Of a stretch of DNA of 7,068 nucleotides, positions 1-4,385 are shown piece after piece. The position numbers were made by a program, and so were the translations under genes. The stretch's first letter is position 1, and every line of letters begins with the position of its first letter. Source of the DNA: Acidobacteriota bacterium. GTDB lineage: Bacteria > Acidobacteriota > Terriglobia > Terriglobales > Acidobacteriaceae. The DNA is taken from positions 1 through 7,068 of the forward strand of contig JAFAPG010000047.1 in NCBI GenBank assembly GCA_019247235.1. Reading direction: 5' to 3'. The notes below the pieces were generated by a model. It was not told the DNA's origin and ran no database searches. It saw only the letters and a program-made list of their open reading frames with translations.

Positions 1-657
1 CGGCCCCTCCTCCTGATTGCGATCCTCGGAATCTTCTTGCCTTGGCGGGTCGGTCCGGAACGATTCTTCAGTCCATCCCAATTGTCGGTGTATGTGTTCT
101 TGTCTGCAGTGACTGTGACCGCCGTTGTAGCTGATTCCTTCGCCGGAGAGCGGGAACGCCACACGCTTGAAACTTTACTCGCCAGTCGCCTTTCCGACCG
201 CGTAATCCTCTTTGGGAAGATTGCGGCCTCTATTGCCTATGGGTGGGTGATCTCGATGCTGTGTGTGCTTTTCGGCACGATCACGGTGAATGTCGCTAAC
301 TGGCAGGGGCATGTCTTGCTTAGTCGCGATTGGGCAAGTTGGCTCGTCGTGGTGTTGGGTTCTCCTCTGGTCGCAGGCACGGTGGCGACGGCAGGTGTCT
401 TGGTGTCCCTACGCGCTGCCACCGTCCGGCAAGCGCAGCAGACCTTGGCGGTCGGATTCTTTGGTTTGTTCTTTTTAGCGTTTTTCGGCTCCCACATGCT
501 GCCCTCGGCGTGGAGGATCTGGTTTGACGGGATCTTAATCGCCTGGCCGCCCATTAGGTTAGTGTTGGCCACGGCAGCAGTAGTTCTGATGATTGACCTC
601 GTGCTGTTACTGGCCGGCATGGCGCGATTCCAGCGAGAGAGACTGATCTTAGATTGA
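1..657 (+). CDS. ABC-2-type transporter permease, 3' part (5' end outside window)
   Basis: This is the membrane subunit of an ABC transporter of the ABC-2 type (NatB/YhaP-like exporters), which passes a substrate across the inner membrane using a separate ATPase. The frame is open from base 1, so the gene starts upstream; the TTG at 37 lies inside a hydrophobic helix and is not a credible start. Of the 218 visible residues, about six hydrophobic segments can be seen, near 1-13, 27-44, 74-96, 112-138, 148-165 and 186-208. The family signature is the cytoplasmic stretch SFAGERERHTLETLLAS at about 46-62, which follows the second segment and is typical of ABC-2 permeases. The stop is TGA at 655-657 and the tail is short and charged (RFQRERLILD). 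The ATPase gene would be expected upstream, outside the window. The substrate cannot be read from this fragment. The family call is secure; the subfamily is an inference. Confidence 0.88.
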   Translation, partial: RPLLLIAILGIFLPWRVGPERFFSPSQLSVYVFLSAVTVTAVVADSFAGERERHTLETLLASRLSDRVILFGKIAASIAYGWVISMLCVLFGTITVNVANWQGHVLLSRDWASWLVVVLGSPLVAGTVATAGVLVSLRAATVRQAQQTLAVGFFGLFFLAFFGSHMLPSAWRIWFDGILIAWPPIRLVLATAAVVLMIDLVLLLAGMARFQRERLILD

Positions 658-691
658 GCACGAGAGTTTCGGTCCATCAAATGGAACTGTA

Positions 692-724
692 GGGCGGGAG
701 GGGACGTGTTGTCCTCCAGGTCCC
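692..724. terminator. Bulged hairpin between convergent genes, possible terminator
   Basis: GGA-GG-GGAC (697-705) can pair with GTCCTCC (711-717) around a GTGTT loop, giving seven base pairs with a GG bulge; GGG at 692-694 and CCC at 722-724 could extend the stem across mismatches. It lies 35 bases after the permease stop and could act on both strands because the flanking genes converge. No T-tract follows on either strand, so it is not a canonical intrinsic terminator. The assignment rests on position and fold only. Confidence 0.25.
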
Positions 725-891
725 TTGTCGAAAGTTGAGGATTCGCCTTGGGCATAGTAATGCCTTTTCCCGGCCCAGATTGGTGCGGAGAAGTGGGCTT
801 TTGGGAGTATTTGACCCGATCAGGAGATAAACGGCGCAGGGTTCAGGAAAATCTCATTCTGGATTGCTTCCGCGAAACTGACTCGAGGCCG

Positions 892-909
892 ACTTATCAT
901 ACTTATCAT
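892..909. repeat. Perfect 9-bp tandem duplication (ACTTATCAT x2)
   Basis: The unit ACTTATCAT occurs twice without a gap, at 892-900 and 901-909, in the AT-richer end of the convergent spacer. Two copies of nine bases are most simply explained by replication slippage. No adjacent element has ends that would make this a target-site duplication. Confidence 0.6.
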
Positions 910-960
910 TACGAATTCGAGCCGGACCGACACATTTAGTCAGAGTGCCGTCCTGCCTCT

Positions 961-3630
961 CTACTCTGTCCTCAGCGCCTGCGTGGGATCGAGCCGCGAG
1001 GCGCGCCAGGATGGCACGGCACAAGCCAGCGTCGCTACAGCAAGCAGCGTCGCGGTGACTGCAGCGAATACGGCGGGGTCGAATGGGCGCGTTCCAAAGA
1101 GCATCGATTGGATCAGCTTCACCGATCCGGCGCTAGCCACCAGACCTAGCAGCAGCCCGAAGAGAGCCGGACGCAACCCATCAATCAACGTAAGTCGAAG
1201 AACATGTGCACGCCGGGCGCCAAGCGCAATGCGAATGCCTATTTCCGTCGTCCGCTGGGCCACGATATAGGAAAGCACGCCGAACAGCCCCACTGCAGCC
1301 AGAAGCAACGACAGTCCTGCAAAGACGAGCAGCAATGTCGCGTCAAAGCTGGTTTCAAGCGTATTGCGGCCGAGGACTTGGTCCATGGTCAGGACATTCG
1401 AAACGGCAAGATTGCGGTTCATGCTCGCGAGTAGCCGCTGAACGGGCGAGACAAACTGCGCCACGTCGCTGTTCGAGCGAATCACTATCGACCCCGAACG
1501 GATGATATCCGGGGCGGCAAGGATGGGAAAGTACATCATGGGATGAGCAGGCTCGCCGGGATCGGTGCGCGTGTCCCCCACGATGCCGATGATCTCCGAG
1601 CCCGTCTGGTTGAAGGTGGTCATGTGCTTGCCGATCGGATCCTCGCCCGGAAAGAACTGGCGCGCAAAGGAATCGGAGATGATAATCTCGGTCGAGTGGC
1701 CGGGCTGCTGATTGCTGCCGAAGGTGCGGCCCTTCAAGAATGGAATGCCGAGGGTTGCGAAGTAGCCGGCGTCGCACCAGCGATTATTGGCGATGTTCGT
1801 TTGTCCCAGGGGCAGGCGCGGGTGCTCGATCACGACAAAGCCGTCGTTTGATCCCTGGCCGTCGCCCGGCACAACCGGAACCACCATGCCAGCCTCCTGG
1901 ATGCCGGGAATCGAACGCACGCGATCAAGAAAGGACGAGAAGAAGTTCGCGATCGATGCCGAATCCTTATAGCGTGCTTGCGGCAGCGAAAGATCCATTT
2001 TGAGCACGTTGTCAGTCAGGCAGCCGAGATCGGTCGAGCGCAGTTGCGCGTAGGTTTTGAGTAGCAGGCCTGCGCCAATCAGCAGTACCACCGTTAGTCC
2101 CACTTCAAGCGAGAGCAGGACCGAACGCAGACGGGTCCGTGCCACACCCGCGCTTTGATTGCGTGATGATTCTCGCAAGGCCTGGAGGACATGGTCGCTG
2201 CGTATCGAGAGAGACGAGACGGTACCGGCGAATGCGGCGCAGAGAATCACCAAGCTGAGCGTAAAGGCTGCTACCATCCCATCGACAACAATCGAATCGG
2301 CGCGAGGCACGTCGTGCCGCGCTGCGACAAACCAGTGCAGCACGCCAATGGCGATCAAGAAACCGATGCAGCCGCCAGCGAGACAGATGAAAATGCTCTC
2401 CATCAGATGCTGAAGCAGGAGCCGCAGCTTACTGCCGCCCAGGGCCGCGCGAATCGCCTGCTCCCTGCGCTGCGCCGCCGCACGCGCCACCAGCAGGTTG
2501 GCCACGTTGAGGCAGGCGATGAGCAGCACACACCCCGTGGCCGCCAGCAGAGCGTAGAGAGGTGTCTTCACCCGCCCCGCGATCGAGTCGAGCAAGGGGC
2601 GGCTGTTTGCCGCGAAGGCGGTAAAGGGCTGATCCATGTGTTGATCGTGGATGCGACGGGTGATGAGGGTGAGGTCGGCAACGGCCTGCGCTTCGGTGAC
2701 GCCGGGCTTGAGACGTGCTACGACCCGGAATTCATGCTCATCCAACATCTTCATCAGGGCAGGACTCTTCGCCTGGTAAATCGGGGTCCAGAGTTGCAGG
2801 GTTGAGGAACCAAAAAGCGAAAAGGAGGCCGGCATCACGCCGATCACGATGTGCGGTACGGCGTCGAGGAGAATGGTCCTGCCCACAATTGCCGGGTCGC
2901 TAGCAAAGCGCCGCTTCCACAATCCCCAGCTCAACAATACGGTGGGATTGGCCGAGAGCTTATCGTCGCCCGCGGTGAAGCCGCGCCCCAGTGCAGGTCG
3001 CAAGCCCAAAAGCGAGAGCATGTTCCACGAGAAATTCCCGGCATGAACCACTTCGGGCAACTGTTCTCCAGTGCTCGACAGGTTGTAGTCCGTTGAGGCG
3101 GCAATGGCCATATCGGCAAGGGTCTGGTTGTGCTCCCTCCATTCCGAATACATTCCCCCGGCACTGGCCCCGTAAGGAGCGTGTACTCCGCCGACAGAGA
3201 TGTTTTCGTAGAGCCGCACCAAGCGCGATGAATCGGCGTACGGCAGTGGGTTCAGAATCACGGAACGCACAATGGCGAAGAGGGCTACCGTGGCGCCTAT
3301 CCCGAGCGCAAGCACGAGAATTGCAATCGCGGCGAACCCCGGTGTACGTGTAAGGCTCCGCGCCCCTAAACGCAGATCATTCAGGAGCAGTTCTGCACCG
3401 CTCCAACTCCAATTAGAATGCGTCTGCTCGCGAAGCGCGACGGGGTTTCCGAAGGCCCGCAGTGCGGCGAAGCGGGCTTCTTCCGGATTCATGCCGATGG
3501 CTACGTTCTGCTCGATCTGCCGGTCGATGTGATCGCACAACTCTTCATCGAGGTCCGCATCCAGACGGTTGCGACGAATCAGCGAGCGCACCCGCAGGGG
3601 AACGGTGTACACCCAGTTCACGAATCGCAT
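961..3630 (-). CDS. ADOP-family duplicated FtsX/MacB-like permease
   Basis: An inner-membrane protein of the acidobacterial duplicated orphan permease type, 889 residues from the chosen start. Order of parts: a soluble N-terminal prefix (about 15-70, with LDEEL, EEAR and AFGN motifs); a first helix (about 99-127); a MacB-like periplasmic core (about 130-345); a first FtsX block with three helices (about 357-474) containing the cytoplasmic QRREQAIRAALGGS motif; then a second helix-core-FtsX unit (helix 503-525, core 526-755, FtsX 763-882) with QRTTEIGIRIALGA. Eight helices in two groups of four are what a tandem MacB/FtsX duplication predicts. The start at 3630 is preferred over the in-frame ATG at 3774 because a GGAGG lies seven bases before it and the upstream 48 codons merely overlap padR out of frame. 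Stop is TAG at 961. No ATPase is adjacent, hence 'orphan'. MacB relatives transmit ATP-driven movement to the periplasm for export; the role of ADOP proteins is not established. Confidence 0.93.
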   Translation of the reverse strand: MRFVNWVYTVPLRVRSLIRRNRLDADLDEELCDHIDRQIEQNVAIGMNPEEARFAALRAFGNPVALREQTHSNWSWSGAELLLNDLRLGARSLTRTPGFAAIAILVLALGIGATVALFAIVRSVILNPLPYADSSRLVRLYENISVGGVHAPYGASAGGMYSEWREHNQTLADMAIAASTDYNLSSTGEQLPEVVHAGNFSWNMLSLLGLRPALGRGFTAGDDKLSANPTVLLSWGLWKRRFASDPAIVGRTILLDAVPHIVIGVMPASFSLFGSSTLQLWTPIYQAKSPALMKMLDEHEFRVVARLKPGVTEAQAVADLTLITRRIHDQHMDQPFTAFAANSRPLLDSIAGRVKTPLYALLAATGCVLLIACLNVANLLVARAAAQRREQAIRAALGGSKLRLLLQHLMESIFICLAGGCIGFLIAIGVLHWFVAARHDVPRADSIVVDGMVAAFTLSLVILCAAFAGTVSSLSIRSDHVLQALRESSRNQSAGVARTRLRSVLLSLEVGLTVVLLIGAGLLLKTYAQLRSTDLGCLTDNVLKMDLSLPQARYKDSASIANFFSSFLDRVRSIPGIQEAGMVVPVVPGDGQGSNDGFVVIEHPRLPLGQTNIANNRWCDAGYFATLGIPFLKGRTFGSNQQPGHSTEIIISDSFARQFFPGEDPIGKHMTTFNQTGSEIIGIVGDTRTDPGEPAHPMMYFPILAAPDIIRSGSIVIRSNSDVAQFVSPVQRLLASMNRNLAVSNVLTMDQVLGRNTLETSFDATLLLVFAGLSLLLAAVGLFGVLSYIVAQRTTEIGIRIALGARRAHVLRLTLIDGLRPALFGLLLGLVASAGSVKLIQSMLFGTRPFDPAVFAAVTATLLAVATLACAVPSWRASRLDPTQALRTE

Positions 3631-3632
3631 CC

Positions 3633-3968
3633 TCACACCTCCGTCAGTCGAACTATGCTGGAAATGGCGGCGGAGATACGTTCCCAGTTGGCCGCTTCCC
3701 GGTCGAGATGGCGTCTCCCCAATCGCGTGAGCGAGTAGAACTTGGCTCTTCGGTTGTTCGCGGTGGGTTTCCACTCCGATTGAATCCAGCCCTGATGTTC
3801 CAGCTTGTGCAGAGCTGGGTAAAGTGACCCGTCGCTCACCTGCAACGCATCGTTGGAAACCTGCTTGAGCCGCTGGCTGAGAGCCCAGCCGTGAAGCGGT
3901 TGAAGAGCAAGAATTTTGAGAAGTAAAAGGTCGAGAGTGCCCTGGACAAGGTCAGAAGGCTTGCTCAT
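3633..3968 (-). CDS. PadR-family transcriptional regulator linked to ADOP permease
   Basis: A 111-residue DNA-binding regulator of the short PadR type found next to acidobacterial orphan permeases. The winged helix-turn-helix covers about residues 5-85: GTLDLLLLKILALQPLHGWA at 10-29 is the conserved opening with the HG(W/Y)-x-L signature, VSDGSLYPALHKLEHQGWI at about 44-62 is the recognition helix with the SLYPAL-x-LE motif, and the wing runs through NNRRAKFYSLT to GRRHL. The remaining tail (REAANWERISAAISSIV) fits the short C-terminal dimerisation helix. The start ATG at 3968 is preceded by a GGGGAGAG Shine-Dalgarno, and the protein length fits the family. The gene is first in a two-gene operon with the ADOP permease, two bases apart. 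PadR proteins usually repress their own operon until a ligand releases them; that this one does so is inference, supported by the palindrome at its promoter. Confidence 0.93.
   Translation of the reverse strand: MSKPSDLVQGTLDLLLLKILALQPLHGWALSQRLKQVSNDALQVSDGSLYPALHKLEHQGWIQSEWKPTANNRRAKFYSLTRLGRRHLDREAANWERISAAISSIVRLTEV
3638..3642 (-). promoter_or_regulatory. Ribosome binding site of the ADOP gene, inside the end of padR
   Basis: On the minus strand GGAGG stands seven bases upstream of the ATG at 3630, an ideal Shine-Dalgarno distance. It lies within the last codons of padR, whose TGA is only two bases before the ADOP ATG. This site decides the ADOP start and suggests that ribosomes finishing padR can reinitiate on the permease (translational coupling). 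Confidence 0.75.
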
Positions 3969-3976
3969 ATGCTCTC

Positions 3977-3993
3977 CCCACGGTTACCGAGGG
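3977..3993 (-). promoter_or_regulatory. 17-bp imperfect palindrome at the padR promoter, candidate operator
   Basis: On the minus strand the sequence reads CCC-T-CGGT-A-ACCG-T-GGG: two seven-base arms plus a one-base centre and a single T/T mismatch pair. It abuts the proposed -10 box (3994-3999) and overlaps the start of the padR Shine-Dalgarno (3972-3979). A dimeric winged-helix repressor bound here would cover the transcription start, which is the usual logic of PadR autoregulation. As RNA it could also fold and hide the ribosome site. The palindrome is seen directly; PadR binding is inferred. Confidence 0.45.
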
Positions 3994-4023
3994 ATCATAA
4001 ACAGACCTTCCCTCCTTAAGCAA
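3994..4023 (-). promoter_or_regulatory. Putative sigma-70 promoter of the padR-ADOP operon
   Basis: Reading the minus strand, TTGCTT (4018-4023) and TATGAT (3994-3999) are separated by 18 bases. The -10 differs from TATAAT at one position; the -35 keeps only the TTG plus weak matches. The -10 ends 25 bases before the padR ATG, giving a short leader of roughly 20 bases. A second imperfect inverted repeat (CCTC...GAGG, 4011-4027) overlaps the -35 element. The weak -35 makes this a moderate prediction. Confidence 0.4.
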
Positions 4024-4257
4024 GAGGAAACTGCGCTCCCAAATTCTGTGCTTATGGGTCCACGGGTCGACACGGCTTGCACAGGTCCGAGCTTCCGTCC
4101 GAGGGTGGTTCTACCTTGCTGATAAGATCTCTGAAAATTCTTTAGTGCGCGAAATCATGGCCTGCACGTCAAAGCCGGAGTGGCGTTCCACAATCCAGTC
4201 TACAGGTCTTAGATCTCGTGTGACCAATAACCTTGAGCTCGGTTTCATATTTCCAGC

Positions 4258-4322
4258 GCCCGATGATTGACTCGTCGAGTCTTTCCTATCCAGGCCGGGT
4301 TGCCACTGCTCGCCCATCGGGC
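4258..4322. repeat. 8-bp inverted repeat enclosing a smaller palindrome
   Basis: GCCCGATG at 4258-4265 is exactly complementary to CATCGGGC at 4315-4322, with 49 bases between them. The right arm can alternatively fold on itself (GCCC-ATC-GGGC, 4312-4322), so two exclusive structures are possible. The 13-base palindrome 4269-4281 sits inside the loop. On the minus strand this lies 60-130 bases downstream of the DUF5695-like stop codon. Confidence 0.45.
4269..4281. repeat. 13-base perfect palindrome (GACTCG-T-CGAGTC)
   Basis: Two six-base arms flank a single central base with no mismatch. With a one-base centre it is unlikely to be a stable RNA hairpin of full length but is well shaped as a binding site for a dimeric DNA-binding protein. 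No gene starts close to it, so a regulatory role is not evident. Confidence 0.5.
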
Positions 4323-4338
4323 ACGGACTCACATGAAC

Positions 4339-4371
4339 CTCTCGGCTAAACGTCCCCAGCAAAATCGAGAG
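4339..4371 (-). terminator. Hairpin 15 bases after the DUF5695-like stop, possible terminator
   Basis: On the minus strand CTCTCG (4366-4371) pairs with CGAGAG (4339-4344), and inside it GCT can pair with AGC after an ATTTT bulge. The outer stem begins 14 bases past the end of the gene at 4386. There is no T-run after the stem, so this would be a non-canonical or Rho-assisted end, or an mRNA-stabilising 3' hairpin. The fold is seen in the sequence; the function is inferred. Confidence 0.3.
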
Positions 4372-4385
4372 ACCCGCGGCATGGC

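Larger units (their letters stand above)
658..960. other. Convergent intergenic region
   Basis: About 300 bases separate the stop of the ABC-2 permease (+) from the stop of the ADOP permease (-), so both genes run into it tail to tail and no promoter is required here. It holds one bulged hairpin (692-724) and a 9-bp tandem duplication (892-909). A 63-codon open frame on the + strand (748-939, TTG start) has no recognisable motif, and its HTYH-like region is simply the translation of the tandem duplication, so I do not call it a gene. Confidence 0.6.
4024..4385. other. Non-coding spacer between the DUF5695-like gene and padR
   Basis: About 360 bases lie between the stop of the 4386-7068 gene and the padR promoter. 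Short open frames exist on both strands (for example 83 codons at 4111-4362 on the minus strand), but none has a recognisable motif, a good ribosome site or a conserved-looking composition. The right half contains three inverted repeats (4258-4322, 4269-4281, 4339-4371), described separately. The left half (4024-4250) shows nothing I can name. Confidence 0.55.

Noticed and set aside
237..755. 172-codon open frame on the minus strand opposite the ABC-2 permease
   Set aside because: It is antisense to a clear membrane protein and its composition (many N, T, R, K and P without motif) is that of a shadow frame.
748..939. Possible 63-residue gene on the plus strand in the convergent spacer
   Set aside because: TTG start with a modest upstream GAGG, no recognisable motif, and part of the translation arises from a tandem duplication. 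A genuine small gene cannot be excluded without comparative data.
2191..2805. 204-codon open frame on the plus strand opposite the ADOP gene, and other + frames between 983 and 3827
   Set aside because: All are antisense to a gene with strong family motifs throughout; their translations are rich in R, G, H and Q with no domain signature.
3631..3774. N-terminal extension of the ADOP permease by 48 codons to an ATG at 3774
   Set aside because: It overlaps padR in another frame, has no family-like sequence, and the ATG at 3630 has an ideal GGAGG and matches the expected N-terminus of the prefix domain.
4312..4322. GCCC-ATC-GGGC as an intrinsic terminator
   Set aside because: The stem is only four base pairs with a three-base loop and no T-tract on either strand.
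4111..4362. 83-codon open frame on the minus strand in the spacer after the DUF5695-like gene
   Set aside because: No recognisable family, no convincing ribosome site, and it runs through the inverted-repeat cluster. I considered a decayed gene remnant but saw no motif to support it.
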